Shown here: positions 25,595 to 34,835 of the stretch, one piece after another | Layout: each line of letters begins with the position of its first letter | How positions within the stretch are numbered: position 1 is the stretch's first letter | Source of the DNA: Thermosynechococcus sichuanensis E542 | Lineage (GTDB): Bacteria; Cyanobacteriota; Cyanobacteriia; Thermosynechococcales; Thermosynechococcaceae | Direction: 5' to 3' | Assembly: GCF_003555505.1 (NCBI RefSeq) | Contig: NZ_CP032152.1 | Location: 310,001-374,000, forward strand | Length of the DNA: 64,000 nucleotides | Program-made: the position numbers and the translations under genes | Notes under the pieces: model-generated | Database searches by the model: none | The model's input: only the letters and a program-made list of their open reading frames with translations | Told to the model about the DNA's origin: nothing

Positions 25595-25739
25595 AAAAAA
25601 CCTAAGTTAACTGCACAATCAACGGCTAACAGCCGACCTCTATTGTCTTACTGCAAAGTTAGGAAGTTATTCAAGGGAGTTCTGTTGCCGATTGGGGAGA
25701 GCCTGTTAAAATAAAATCATAACGAGTTCGGATAAGTTG

Positions 25740-26000
25740 ATGCGAGTGTTGGATTTGCCCCTCAATGCGATTCGTCGTCCCCTGATTCGGCAAACAGATC
25801 CTGCGAAAGTCGCAGCATTGATGGCCTCCATTGCTGAAATAGGTCAGCAGGAACCCATTGATGTTCTTGAGGTCGAAGGGCAGTACTATGGTTTTTCGGG
25901 CTGCCACCGCTACGAAGCCTGTCAACGCCTTGGACTGCCGACGATTCGGGCACGAGTCCGCCGTGCGCCCCGTTCGGTACTGCATCTGCACCTTGCCTAG
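25740..26000 (+). CDS. srx: Sulfiredoxin
   Basis: An 86-residue enzyme that uses ATP to reduce the sulfinic form of 2-Cys peroxiredoxins. The motif GFSGCHRYEA (51-60) contains the catalytic Cys55 and the His/Arg of the active site. The ParB-like fold is seen in LNAIRRP, DPAKVAALMASIAEIGQQEPIDV. The start is ATG 25740 (a TTG one codon upstream is less likely). Divergent from PhoX. Sulfiredoxin is found in some cyanobacteria, mainly to handle hyperoxidised peroxiredoxin. Confidence 0.93.
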   Translation: MRVLDLPLNAIRRPLIRQTDPAKVAALMASIAEIGQQEPIDVLEVEGQYYGFSGCHRYEACQRLGLPTIRARVRRAPRSVLHLHLA

Positions 26001-26063
26001 GCATCTTGTCAGATTCGCCTCAGTGTGGGATTCTAGCCAACTAGCGCCTCTAGGATAGCGATC

Positions 26064-27236
26064 GTGAGCGGTGTACGCCTTGAACAACTGACCAAGGTCT
26101 ATCGCGACCCCCAGCGTGGCCAAGATGTCACAGTGCTGCAAGGGATTGATCTAAAGATTGGTGCGGGCGAGTTTTTGGTGCTGGTGGGGCCTTCGGGGTG
26201 TGGCAAGAGTACCCTGCTGCGGCTGATTGCAGGTTTGGATGAACCAACCGCGGGTACGATTTGGGTGGGCGATCGCGTGGTCAATGGTTTACCCCCCAAG
26301 GCGCGGGATATTGCCATGGTCTTTCAAAGCTACGCCCTCTATCCCCATCTCACGGTTTATGACAACTTGGCCTTTGGTTTGCGCCGCAACTGTCAAATGA
26401 ATGGCCTATTACCCGCCCCCATTGAAGCCACTTTAACGCGCTGGACACGATCGCTCCCCAAGGGGATGCAACTGTCTTTTCCCCGCGAACGCATGATTCA
26501 CCAGCGGGTGATGCAGATTGCGGAGATGCTGCAAATTGGTCACTTGCTCTATCGCTATCCCAAACAACTGTCGGGGGGTCAGAAACAGCGGGTGGCCCTC
26601 GGACGAGCCATGGCACGCAATCCCCAAGTCTTTTTGATGGATGAACCCCTTTCTAATCTCGATGCCAAGCTGCGCACGGAAACTCGCACGCAAATTGTGC
26701 AACTTCAGCAGCAATTGGGGATCACAACCATTTATGTGACCCACGATCAAACAGAGGCAATGACGATGGGCGATCGCATTGTGGTGCTGCACCAAGGCCA
26801 AATTCAACAAATTGCCAGCCCCCTCGACCTGTATCAACGCCCTGCCAATCGCTTTGTTGCTGAGTTTATTGGCTCACCGCCGATGAACTTTTTAGCCGTA
26901 ACCCTCAACCAGGGGAAGATTCAATCCCACCATTGGCAGTTGTCCCTGAGCCAGCCCTTACCCTCCGTATCCAAGGCATGGTTGGGGATTCGTCCTGAGC
27001 ATTTCCTGCTAGCAACCGCTGACGCAGAGAATACGCTCCCCGTTGCAGTGGATCTGGTGGAAGCCCTTGGCCATGAAACGGGGCTAGCCGTTCACCTCAC
27101 TACGACAGGAGAAACGCTGCGGGTGCGCTTGCCGGGGCAGCAGCCCATTCAGCGGGGCGATCGCCTGTATCTGCGTCCTGATCCGCAGCATCTTCACTTT
27201 TTTGATGAGAACACGGGGCAGCGCCTAGAACCATGA
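26064..27236 (+). CDS. ABC transporter ATP-binding protein (MalK/UgpC type) with helical insertion
   Basis: A 390-residue ATPase. Walker A GPSGCGKST is at 42-50, Q-loop Gln88, signature LSGGQ at 169-173, Walker B VFLMDEP at 189-195 and the H-loop in YVTHDQTEAM. Residues about 285-385 form a TOBE/OB regulatory domain, as in MalK/UgpC importers of sugars or sugar phosphates. Relative to MalK the span between Q-loop and signature is about 29 residues longer (extra segment around 108-145, RNCQMNGLLPAPIEATL and on). No permease or binding protein is adjacent, so it probably serves transporters encoded elsewhere. Start is GTG 26064. The next gene overlaps by 4 bp. Confidence 0.9.
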   Translation: MSGVRLEQLTKVYRDPQRGQDVTVLQGIDLKIGAGEFLVLVGPSGCGKSTLLRLIAGLDEPTAGTIWVGDRVVNGLPPKARDIAMVFQSYALYPHLTVYDNLAFGLRRNCQMNGLLPAPIEATLTRWTRSLPKGMQLSFPRERMIHQRVMQIAEMLQIGHLLYRYPKQLSGGQKQRVALGRAMARNPQVFLMDEPLSNLDAKLRTETRTQIVQLQQQLGITTIYVTHDQTEAMTMGDRIVVLHQGQIQQIASPLDLYQRPANRFVAEFIGSPPMNFLAVTLNQGKIQSHHWQLSLSQPLPSVSKAWLGIRPEHFLLATADAENTLPVAVDLVEALGHETGLAVHLTTTGETLRVRLPGQQPIQRGDRLYLRPDPQHLHFFDENTGQRLEP

Positions 27237-27814
27237 GCCAGCGTCTGCACGCCCGCCTTGCGATGGCCGGCATTACCCGTAAGAGTCAACTGCGCCGTAA
27301 AGGATTTACCCGACAGCAAGCCAATGCCATTTGGTCTGGTGACCTACACCGCCTGCGCCTTGCAACCCTCGAACACCTCGCCCACGTTCTGGGGGTCACT
27401 CCCTTGGAGTTGTTTCAGTGGCTCTATGGTGAATCAGCTACTGAGGCGGCGCTACAACACCAAGCCCTTCAGATTCTTGAACCATTTCTGCGTTTCTGGC
27501 CCACTGCCGCCTATGCTGCTAGCCAAAACCCCACCGCACCTGCCCAGCGAATCTTGCCCCTTGTGAAGCCCGTGTTTCAACTCCTAGAACAATGGGGCGT
27601 CCAGATGATTGGCGAGGTTGGAACGTGTGTTCCCTTTGATCCGCGCCAGCACCAGAGCGATCGCGCTCCCTTAGCGGAGGGGACACCGGTGCGCATTACC
27701 CATGCGGGCTATTGGTGGGGCGATCGCCTGCTCTTTCGGGCAGTGGTGACGCCAGTAGATACTCTTGGACAATCTGCCCCCTCAGCACATGCTCCTGAAT
27801 CACCCGCTCAATAA
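27233..27814 (+). CDS. HTH protein fused to a GrpE-like C-terminal domain
   Basis: A 193-residue protein. Residues 5-62 form an XRE-like helix-turn-helix ([21 protein letters not shown] then [22 protein letters not shown]). Residues 105-172 look like the beta domain of GrpE, the DnaK nucleotide exchange factor: [25 protein letters not shown] and [26 protein letters not shown]. The long coiled coil of ordinary GrpE is missing, so it may bind DnaK without forming the usual dimer stalk. It overlaps the ABC ATPase gene by 4 bp and its last 119 bp overlap the convergent ferredoxin gene, where its own sequence beyond residue 172 is not conserved-looking. Confidence 0.75.
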   Translation: MSQRLHARLAMAGITRKSQLRRKGFTRQQANAIWSGDLHRLRLATLEHLAHVLGVTPLELFQWLYGESATEAALQHQALQILEPFLRFWPTAAYAASQNPTAPAQRILPLVKPVFQLLEQWGVQMIGEVGTCVPFDPRQHQSDRAPLAEGTPVRITHAGYWWGDRLLFRAVVTPVDTLGQSAPSAHAPESPAQ

Positions 27815-28103
27815 CCGCTGGCGTTGCCGAGTGATACCACACCCCATCGGGATAGACCACTAAAATCGGCCCCTGTTGACACACCCGCAGACAATTGGCC
27901 TTCGTGCGAAAAATACAGCCCTCTGGGCGCGGTTGATCCAAGCCCAATTCCTTGAGGCGTTTTTTCAGATACTCCCATGCCTCTAAACCCACTGCCTTGT
28001 CACAGCACAGGGGCTTGGTTTGATCGGCACACAGGAACAAGTGCCGCTGAATGTGACCAATGCCAAGGGCAGCCACTTGCTGTGCTAACGAAGGAGATGT
28101 CAT
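27696..28103 (-). CDS. Thioredoxin-like [2Fe-2S] ferredoxin
   Basis: A 135-residue protein with the thioredoxin-like [2Fe-2S] ferredoxin fold. An N-terminal strand and Cys in [14 protein letters not shown], and a second Cys cluster in [17 protein letters not shown], fit the four-ligand pattern. [21 protein letters not shown] is the usual C-terminal helix region. The last 11-15 residues ([13 protein letters not shown]) look non-homologous and lie opposite the GrpE-like domain of the convergent gene. Its exact electron partner is unknown. It lies 12 bp downstream of the Anbu-type peptidase gene on the same strand. Confidence 0.85.
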   Translation of the reverse strand: MTSPSLAQQVAALGIGHIQRHLFLCADQTKPLCCDKAVGLEAWEYLKKRLKELGLDQPRPEGCIFRTKANCLRVCQQGPILVVYPDGVWYHSATPAVIERVIQEHVLRGQIVQEYLLASPLPERAGDRPTNSPHG

Positions 28104-28115
28104 AGTTGAGTTTTC

Positions 28116-28907
28116 CTACTCGGTAACCACGGTTTCCGGTGTTGGCAGCACCATTGAGGAAGTGGGGGAAGGTTGACGCCGATTCCATTCAATGTCGGGC
28201 ATTTCCTCAAACGCTCGCCGCAAAGATGCCTCCCAAAATTGCCGCACCTTTACCAAAAAGGGATCACCCAAGACAAATTCAGCGCGGTGACAAATTTCAA
28301 AGCTATCGGTGCGGTACATGATCAAGTCAAGGGGAGGACCGACAGAGATGTTGGATTTCATCGTTGAATCAAGGGAGAGCAAGGCGTACTTTGCTGCCGC
28401 ATCCACGGGGGTATCGAAGCGCAATGTGCGGTCTAAAATCGGCTTGCCATACTTGGTCTCACCAATCTGAAGAAAGGGGGTTTCCGGTGTCGCTTGCAAA
28501 AAATTGCCCTGACTGTAGATGAGGTAGAGGTAGGGTTCCTCACCACGAATTTGCCCCCCCAGCAGAAATGTGCATTGGTAGTCAATGTTATCTTTGGCCA
28601 ACCAAGGGCGATGACTTTCCGTGACCTCCCGCAGCTTACCACCAAGGTAACGCGCCACCTCATACATATTAGGCAGTGAATTGAGATTATGCTCCAATTG
28701 TCCCTTAAGGTCACGGCGAATCAGCGTGAGTACTTCCTGGGTAATTGAGAGGTTGCCAGCGGTACAAATGACAATCACCCGCTCCCCCGGCACCGAAAAA
28801 TCAAAGAGTTTCTGATAGGTCGAGATATAATCTACCCCCGCATTGGTGCGAGAGTCTGCCGCCATCACCAACCCTGATGTGGTGAGAATTCCCAAGCAAT
28901 ATGTCAT
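28116..28907 (-). CDS. Anbu-type proteasome-related peptidase
   Basis: A 263-residue protein starting MTYCLGILTTSGLVMAADSRTNAG, the mark of the Anbu (ancestral beta subunit) branch of Ntn hydrolases; after removal of Met, Thr2 would be the catalytic nucleophile. Further conserved segments are VIVICTAGNLSITQEV, DYQCTFLLGGQIRGEEPYLYLIY and AAAKYALLSLDSTMKSNISVGPPLDL. The C-terminal 60 residues extend beyond the core. Anbu is usually encoded with alpha-E and ATP-grasp proteins; here the alpha-E gene is 16 kb away. Confidence 0.9.
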   Translation of the reverse strand: MTYCLGILTTSGLVMAADSRTNAGVDYISTYQKLFDFSVPGERVIVICTAGNLSITQEVLTLIRRDLKGQLEHNLNSLPNMYEVARYLGGKLREVTESHRPWLAKDNIDYQCTFLLGGQIRGEEPYLYLIYSQGNFLQATPETPFLQIGETKYGKPILDRTLRFDTPVDAAAKYALLSLDSTMKSNISVGPPLDLIMYRTDSFEICHRAEFVLGDPFLVKVRQFWEASLRRAFEEMPDIEWNRRQPSPTSSMVLPTPETVVTE

Positions 28908-29028
28908 TCTTGTTTTCTACTTCCCTGCTCGCCAAGCAATACTATAAGCGATTTTCTAGGCAGCCTCGCGACTTTCGACCGTGGTCTATTCGATATTCTG
29001 AGGTCGAGGTCAATTCAGAGTTATCCAG
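28908..29028 (+). promoter_or_regulatory. Leader region of the antiporter-crcB unit with possible hairpin
   Basis: The 121 bp before the antiporter holds CCTCG (28964-28968) and CGAGG (29005-29009), with inner ACC/GGT pairing, that could form a bulged stem. It does not match the fluoride riboswitch consensus by eye. Low confidence. Confidence 0.25.
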
Positions 29029-30654
29029 ATGTCAAGCATTTTAGAAACCCTTTCCCTGATTCTCCTCCTTGGCTTTTTGGCGGGTCAGTTGGCACGGCGA
29101 CTAGGGGCACCCGCCTTGATCGGCATGATTCTCGTGGGGATTGTGCTTGGACCTGCGGCCTTGAATCTGTTGCACACCGATGTCCTAACGGCAGCTCCCA
29201 CCTTCCGCGCCGTTGCGGTGATGGTGATTTTGATGAAGGCGGGCTTGGGCTTGGATCGCCAGAAGTTAGCACAACAGGGCACAGTGGCGCTACGCCTCGG
29301 TGTATTACCCGCACTGTGTGAAATGGCAGTTGTGGCCGGGGTGGCCATGCTCCTCTTGGGATTTGATCTGCGTCAAGGACTATTGTTGGGGGCGATCGTG
29401 GCACCGGAGTCCCCCGCTGTCATTGTGCCGGGTATGCTGCGGCTGAAAAGTTTGGGCTGGGGGGTGGACAAGGGCATTAGTGATGCCATTCTCTCAGGCA
29501 GTGCCATTTCCGATGTGGTGGTGCTGCTGCTTTTTAGTCTGCTGATGGGGGCTGGAGGAGGATTCCTAGCAGGGTTACCGCCCGCTTTGGGGGTGAGTGT
29601 GCAGGCCCTGCTTGAAATTGGGGGTGGCTTGATCGTGGGCTATGGCTTGGCATGGGCGCTGGTCTTTTTGTTGGTCAAGCAAAACTGGAGTCAAAATCGG
29701 GTGCAAACAACGCTGGTGGCAGCGGCAGTAGCCTTAGGGGCGGTGGGCTTGGCCGATCGCCTGCCCTTGGCCGATCGCCTGCCCTTGTTTTCCGGCTACC
29801 TTGCGGTTATGAGTGCAGGCTTCTTCTTGATTGAGAGGGATGCGCCCCTCGCACGGCAATTGCGGGGAGGGTTTGATGTGCTGTGGCAGGTGGCAGAGAT
29901 TTTTCTCTTTGTGCTGTTGGGTGCCAGTGTCCAGTTGGGGGTGTTGCAAAGTTCCCTCGGTGTAGGTTTGGTGATTTTAGCGGTGGGTACCTTGATTGGG
30001 CGCGGCATCGGTTGGTATCTTTCTACACTTGGCAGTAATTGGACCCTCTCAGAACGCCTCTTTTTGCTGCCGGGGAATTCCGCAAAGGCAACTGTGCAAG
30101 CGGCGATCGGTGCTTTGCCCTTATCCGCTGGGGTGGCGGGGGGTGAAACGATGCTGGCGATCGCTGTCCTTTCGATCCTGATTACGGCTCCCTTGGGGGC
30201 ATGGGCCATTCCCACCTTTGCACCAAAACTCCTGCAAAAGGGCGAGGTGGATCCCACCAAAGTCTTGCTGCAACCACGGGTTGTTCTCTTAGCACCGGTG
30301 GATATTTCGAGTGTCACCCCCTATGTTCTCCAAAAAACGGCGGAACTAGCACGGCGTGCCGATGCGGAAGTGATTGTGCTCCATGTGCAGGACGTACCTG
30401 ACGCCAAGGTCGTAGCTACACTCGAAGCCCAAGTTAAGCAGTACCTTGCAGACATTCGCTATCGTTTTATTGTGACTGCTGGTCCGATTACACAAGCCAT
30501 TTTGGATACCGCTGCCCTGTACAACGTGACTGAAATTATCCTTGGCAAACATGGTCAAAGGGGTCTCAAGCGTGTGCTGATGGGGTCTGTGTGTCAGAGT
30601 ATTCTTGAGACCTCAACTCGACCCGTGTTGATTGTGGAGGAGCCACGCTCGTGA
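29029..30654 (+). CDS. CPA-type Na+/H+ antiporter with C-terminal universal stress domain
   Basis: A 541-residue protein. Residues 1-400 contain about 12 hydrophobic helices of the cation:proton antiporter family, with FRAVAVMVILMKAGLGLDR and the acidic motif region GSAISDVVVLLL. From about residue 412 a soluble universal-stress-protein domain follows (VLLAPVDISSVTPYVLQK; VTEIILGKHGQRGLKRVLMGSVCQSILE, the ATP-loop GxxGxxxxxxGS pattern). It exports Na+ or K+ in exchange for H+; ion choice is not deducible. A perfect 18-bp in-frame tandem duplication (29748-29783) repeats LADRLP. First gene of a coupled unit with two CrcB genes. Confidence 0.88.
   Translation: MSSILETLSLILLLGFLAGQLARRLGAPALIGMILVGIVLGPAALNLLHTDVLTAAPTFRAVAVMVILMKAGLGLDRQKLAQQGTVALRLGVLPALCEMAVVAGVAMLLLGFDLRQGLLLGAIVAPESPAVIVPGMLRLKSLGWGVDKGISDAILSGSAISDVVVLLLFSLLMGAGGGFLAGLPPALGVSVQALLEIGGGLIVGYGLAWALVFLLVKQNWSQNRVQTTLVAAAVALGAVGLADRLPLADRLPLFSGYLAVMSAGFFLIERDAPLARQLRGGFDVLWQVAEIFLFVLLGASVQLGVLQSSLGVGLVILAVGTLIGRGIGWYLSTLGSNWTLSERLFLLPGNSAKATVQAAIGALPLSAGVAGGETMLAIAVLSILITAPLGAWAIPTFAPKLLQKGEVDPTKVLLQPRVVLLAPVDISSVTPYVLQKTAELARRADAEVIVLHVQDVPDAKVVATLEAQVKQYLADIRYRFIVTAGPITQAILDTAALYNVTEIILGKHGQRGLKRVLMGSVCQSILETSTRPVLIVEEPRS
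29748..29783 (+). repeat. 18-bp in-frame tandem duplication
   Basis: CTTGGCCGATCGCCTGCC occurs twice head to tail at 29748-29765 and 29766-29783, followed by a partial third copy (CTTG). It duplicates six residues (LADRLP) in a loop of the antiporter. Confidence 0.95.
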
Positions 30655-31082
30655 TCTCGATTCATCGTCGGTTGCGCCCCGCCTTGGCTGTTAGTCTTGG
30701 CGCCATCCCCGGTGCCTTGAGTCGCTTTTTACTAGAGGCCTATTTGGAACCCTATCTTGCGGGGAATGTGCCCTTTGCCACCTTGATTGTCAATGTCACT
30801 GGCTGTTTTTTGCTGGGGGTGATTGCTCCCCTTGCCTTTGCCCGCACGTTTGTCCTGCACCCCGATTTGCGCTTGCTATTGACCACGGGATTCATTGGCT
30901 CCTACACAACCTTTTCATCCTATGAGTTGGATAATGACAAACTATTGAGTATTAGGAATGTGGCAATTGAGGGCTTTTACTGGCTGGGGAGTATGGGGTT
31001 GGGATTGTTGGCGCTGGAGTTGGGGAGCCGCCTAGTGCTGCGGGGGTTAGCCTATTGGGAAAAATGGGATGATCTCACCTGA
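30651..31082 (+). CDS. crcB1: CrcB/Fluc fluoride channel, first of pair
   Basis: A 143-residue membrane protein with four hydrophobic helices, starting at GTG 30651 (4-bp overlap with the antiporter stop). Fluc hallmarks are present: GAIPGALSRFLLE, FATLIVNVTGCFLLGVI with the polar Asn, and TTGFIGSYTTFSSYELD with the central Na+-site region. CrcB dimers export toxic fluoride. Its sequence is clearly different from the second copy, the usual situation in heterodimer-forming tandem pairs. Confidence 0.92.
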   Translation: MISIHRRLRPALAVSLGAIPGALSRFLLEAYLEPYLAGNVPFATLIVNVTGCFLLGVIAPLAFARTFVLHPDLRLLLTTGFIGSYTTFSSYELDNDKLLSIRNVAIEGFYWLGSMGLGLLALELGSRLVLRGLAYWEKWDDLT

Positions 31083-31476
31083 AGGACTGTTGGCGATCGC
31101 CATCGGTGCTGTGCCCGGCGCCTTGGTACGCTACTACGTCGGTCTGTGGAGCGATCGCCGCTTTGGCACCCTCGTCTTCGGTACCCTGAGTGTGAATCTT
31201 ATGGGTGCCTTTCTCATGGGCTTGTTGAGCCATGTTTTAGCGCGTTGGGGGGCACCGCAATGGCTTAGCTATGGCATCACCGTTGGCTTCTTGGGGTCCT
31301 TGACCACCTTTTCCACATTTACCCTTGAAGTCTCGAACCTGCGCCGTGAAGGCTACCCCCGCATTGCGTGGTTCTACTGGCTCAGTACTCCCATCTTGGG
31401 GTTTCTTTGTGTCGAAGCGGGCATTGGCTTGTCCCATTTGTTTGAGATGGGGTTAGCTGCCGATGCTGGCCAATAG
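31069..31476 (+). CDS. crcB2: CrcB/Fluc fluoride channel, second of pair
   Basis: A 135-residue homologue of the preceding gene with four hydrophobic helices and [30 protein letters not shown] and [17 protein letters not shown]. The start ATG 31069 lies 14 bp inside crcB1, so translation is coupled and the two subunits should be made in equal amounts. Its end overlaps the convergent acnB stop by 24 bp. Confidence 0.92.
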   Translation: MISPEGLLAIAIGAVPGALVRYYVGLWSDRRFGTLVFGTLSVNLMGAFLMGLLSHVLARWGAPQWLSYGITVGFLGSLTTFSTFTLEVSNLRREGYPRIAWFYWLSTPILGFLCVEAGIGLSHLFEMGLAADAGQ

Positions 31477-34059
31477 CTTCGCTTCCTCCTCTTTAGAAAT
31501 GAGACGGCCTTGGTTTTCATAGTCGGGAATTTGATCAAAGTAGAGATAGCGATAGAGATCCGCTGCAAAGGGATCAATTTTCCGCGTCACGATTTCTAGA
31601 TACTCCTCGCGGGTAGGGATGCGCCCCAGCAGAGCACAAACGGCTGCTAACTCTGCGGATCCCAGATAAACCCGTGCCCCTTTGCCCATGCGGTTATTGA
31701 AGTTCCGTGTGGAGGTGGAGAAAACCGTCGTGTTATCCGCAACACGGGCTTGGTTGCCCATACACAAAGAGCACCCCGGCATCTCCATGCGTGCCCCAGC
31801 AGCGGCAAAAATACCGTAGTAGCCCTCTTCGCGCAACTGCTGCTCATCCATCCGGGTGGGAGGGGCAATCCAGAGGCGTACCTTCACCGCTCCTTCTCCT
31901 TCCAGTACTTTGGCAGCGGCACGGTAGTGGCCGATATTGGTCATACAGGAGCCAATAAAGACCTCCTGTACCGGATCGCCGGCACATTCTGAGAGGGTTT
32001 TGATATTGTCGGGATCATTGGGGGCGGCGACGAGGGGTTCCTTAATCTGGTCTAAATCCACCTCAATTACATCGGCATATTCAGCATCCGGATCCGCAGA
32101 GAGAAGACTGGGATTGGCCAGCCATGCCTCCATCTTTTTCACCCGCCGTAGAATCGTACGGGCATCACCGTAGCCCCGAGCCACCATGTTTTTCAGGAGG
32201 GCTACATTCGATCGCAGGTATGTCGCTACAGTTTCCTCGCTCAGCTTAATCGTGCAGCCTGCCGCCGATCGCTCCGCCGTGGCATCGGTCAGTTCAAAGG
32301 CCTGCTCCAGTTGCAAGTCCGGCAGCCCCTCCATTTCGATGATCCGCCCGGAGAAAACATTCTTTTTATTCTCCTTGGCTACCGTAAGCTTGCCCTGCTG
32401 AATGGCCACATAGGGAATGGCATTGACAATATCCCGCAGCGTTACCCCCGGTTGCAGCGAACCTTTGAAGCGCACCAATACCGACTCCGGCATATCCAAG
32501 GGCATCACCCCCAAGGCCGCCGCAAAGGCCACCAAGCCAGACCCTGCTGGGAAGGAAATACCCAAGGGAAAACGGGTATGGGAATCACCCCCCGTGCCCA
32601 CGGTATCGGGCAGCAGCATGCGGTTGAGCCACGAGTGGATAATGCCATCCCCCGGTCGCAGGGACACTCCTCCCCGTGAGGTGATAAAGTCAGGCAGTTC
32701 TTTGTGGGTTTTGATGTCAACGGGCTTGGGATAGGCCGCCGTATGGCAGAAACTTTGCAACACCAAGTCTGCACCAAAGCCAAGGCAGGCCAGCTCCTTG
32801 AGTTCATCGCGGGTCATGGGGCCTGTCGTATCTTGGGAGCCAACCGTTGTCATCACGGGTTCACAGTAGGTGCCGGGGCGGACGCCGGGGAGACCACAGG
32901 CTTTACCCACAATCTTCTGCGCCAAGGTATAGCCTTTGTTGCTCTCAACGGGGGGCTTGGGACGAGTAAAGAGGGGACTGGGTTCTAGGCCAAGGGCAGC
33001 CCGCGCTTTGTCAGTGAGGGTACGGCCAATGAGGAGGGGAATACGCCCCCCCGCCCGCACCTCATCTAAAAGGGTATCGGGCTTGAGGGTAAAGCGACTA
33101 ATCACCTCCCCCGCTGCGTTGGTGATTTCGCCTCGGTAGGGGTAGATCGTGATCACATCCCCCATATTCATTTGGGTAACATCGCACTCAATGGGCAGCG
33201 CGCCGGAGTCCTCCATTGTGTTGAAGAAAATGGGGGCAATTTTGCCACCGAGACAGACGCCCCCTGTGCGCTTGTTGGGAACGTAGGGAATGTCGCGACC
33301 AATGTGCCAAATCACGGAGTTGGTGGCGGACTTGCGGGAGGAACCAGTGCCGACAACATCCCCCACATAGGCAAGGGGGTAGCCCTTTTGCTTGAGTTCA
33401 GCAATGATTTGCAGCGCCCCCGGCAGACGGCTTTCCAGCATCACCGTAGCGTGCAGTGGAATATCAGGGCGGGTAGTGGCATGGGGGGCAGGGGAAAGAT
33501 CATCGGTGTTGGTTTCACCCGCCACTTTGAAGACCGTGACAGTAATCGCTTGCGGAAGGGGTTCGCGGCAGGTAAACCAGTCACCATTAGCCCAAGATTC
33601 CATCACTTGACGGGCATAGGTGTTCCCTTGCTGCATCAGGTCTTGGACATCGTGAAAGGCATCATAGACCAAGAGGGTATGACTCAGGGCGGTGGCTGCC
33701 GCAGCGGCCAGTTCTGGGTTCTCGTGACGTAGCAGCTCAATCAGGGATTGAACGTTGTAGCCCCCCAGCATTGTCCCTAGGAGTTCCACCGCTGCAACGG
33801 GGGTGATGAGGGGACTGCTGAGTTCCCCCTTGGCGATCGCTGTCAAAAAGCCCGCTTTAATGTAGGCTGCTTCATCCACACCGGGGGGCACGCGATCGCG
33901 AATCAGGTGCAGTAGGTATTCTTCCTCGCCCGCTGGGGGGTGTTGCAGTAGATCACAGACCGCCGAGGTTTCTGCCGCCGTCAGAGGCAAGGGGGGAATT
34001 CCCAAGGCAGCACGTTCTTGGGTTTGCTGACGGTATTGGCTGAGTACGGTTGTGTCCAC
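31453..34059 (-). CDS. acnB: Aconitate hydratase B
   Basis: An 868-residue bifunctional aconitase/2-methylisocitrate dehydratase, the TCA enzyme converting citrate to isocitrate. The AcnB domain order is seen: an N-terminal helical HEAT-like part (1-160), a swivelling domain with [14 protein letters not shown] and [17 protein letters not shown], then the catalytic core. The 4Fe-4S ligands fall in [11 protein letters not shown]-like GSCMTNIG and in [13 protein letters not shown]. Length matches AcnB (about 865). It overlaps crcB2 by 24 bp at the 3' end. Confidence 0.97.
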   Translation of the reverse strand: MDTTVLSQYRQQTQERAALGIPPLPLTAAETSAVCDLLQHPPAGEEEYLLHLIRDRVPPGVDEAAYIKAGFLTAIAKGELSSPLITPVAAVELLGTMLGGYNVQSLIELLRHENPELAAAAATALSHTLLVYDAFHDVQDLMQQGNTYARQVMESWANGDWFTCREPLPQAITVTVFKVAGETNTDDLSPAPHATTRPDIPLHATVMLESRLPGALQIIAELKQKGYPLAYVGDVVGTGSSRKSATNSVIWHIGRDIPYVPNKRTGGVCLGGKIAPIFFNTMEDSGALPIECDVTQMNMGDVITIYPYRGEITNAAGEVISRFTLKPDTLLDEVRAGGRIPLLIGRTLTDKARAALGLEPSPLFTRPKPPVESNKGYTLAQKIVGKACGLPGVRPGTYCEPVMTTVGSQDTTGPMTRDELKELACLGFGADLVLQSFCHTAAYPKPVDIKTHKELPDFITSRGGVSLRPGDGIIHSWLNRMLLPDTVGTGGDSHTRFPLGISFPAGSGLVAFAAALGVMPLDMPESVLVRFKGSLQPGVTLRDIVNAIPYVAIQQGKLTVAKENKKNVFSGRIIEMEGLPDLQLEQAFELTDATAERSAAGCTIKLSEETVATYLRSNVALLKNMVARGYGDARTILRRVKKMEAWLANPSLLSADPDAEYADVIEVDLDQIKEPLVAAPNDPDNIKTLSECAGDPVQEVFIGSCMTNIGHYRAAAKVLEGEGAVKVRLWIAPPTRMDEQQLREEGYYGIFAAAGARMEMPGCSLCMGNQARVADNTTVFSTSTRNFNNRMGKGARVYLGSAELAAVCALLGRIPTREEYLEIVTRKIDPFAADLYRYLYFDQIPDYENQGRLISKEEEAKLLASIGS

Positions 34060-34187
34060 GCTATTTTGACCTCAAATCACAAACACAGATGATGTTAGGA
34101 AAAGCAATTTAGGGGCGGATCTAGATTTTAGAGTACAGATTCCCGTTTGGTTCTTTGGTTACTTTGGATACGGCCAGGGCGATCGCC

Positions 34188-34823
34188 CTATCGCCAGTCC
34201 CGTTGTAACTCTTCAGCAACACGCCGGTAATCCGCTTGGGCTTCCTTGGCCTGTTTGCCCTTCCATTGGGTAATGGGAACCCCATCAAGCGCCGCCCGTT
34301 CATGGGCTTTGTAGGCGCGAATAAAGGAATGACAGGCTGCCACTCCCAACTGCAAGAGCGTATTTTGGGCTTCGAGGGCTTCATTGACGCAGCGGGGATC
34401 CACGCGGGTGAGCAGGACGCGGTGGGGGACTTTGGAGGGTTGCACCACTTGCTTGACGGTTTCAATCAGAGCGGCAAGGTCAATGGGGGCGGGGGGGGTG
34501 GGCAGCACAAGATAGTCGGCGATCGGTACCACGGCTGCTAGGGCACTGGAGGCTAAGGCCGGGGGGGTATCAACAACAATCAGGTCGTAGCCAGAAAGCT
34601 TGCGCACATTGCTGAGGAGTTTTGGGTTGACCTCCTGCGCAAGATCGAAGCCCATGGACTGGCCACTGCGTTGAAACCACCACGTTGCCGAGGCTTGGGG
34701 ATCTGTATCCACCAACAGCACTTTGTACTGCTCAGCATAGGTAGCTGCTAGATTGATGGCCGTTGTGGTTTTGCCAACGCCGCCCTTACCGTTTAGCACA
34801 GCGAGCAGACGGGGTTCCGCCAA
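34188..34823 (-). CDS. Orphan ParA/MinD-type ATPase
   Basis: A 211-residue protein. The deviant Walker [10 protein letters not shown] is at 13-21, with [14 protein letters not shown] (switch/Walker A') and [14 protein letters not shown] (Walker B) following. ParA-type ATPases oscillate or form gradients to position plasmids, chromosomes, or cargo such as carboxysomes and chemosensory arrays. There is no ParB-like or McdB-like gene next door, so its cargo is unknown. It sits 12 bp after pheS on the same strand. It is shorter than typical chromosomal ParA, lacking an N-terminal DNA-binding extension. Confidence 0.85.
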   Translation of the reverse strand: MAEPRLLAVLNGKGGVGKTTTAINLAATYAEQYKVLLVDTDPQASATWWFQRSGQSMGFDLAQEVNPKLLSNVRKLSGYDLIVVDTPPALASSALAAVVPIADYLVLPTPPAPIDLAALIETVKQVVQPSKVPHRVLLTRVDPRCVNEALEAQNTLLQLGVAACHSFIRAYKAHERAALDGVPITQWKGKQAKEAQADYRRVAEELQRDWR

Positions 34824-34835
34824 GGCTCTATCCTC

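Noticed and set aside
28908-29028. Fluoride riboswitch before the antiporter-crcB unit
   Set aside because: No GGNGAUGG/GAUGAC core can be aligned by eye.
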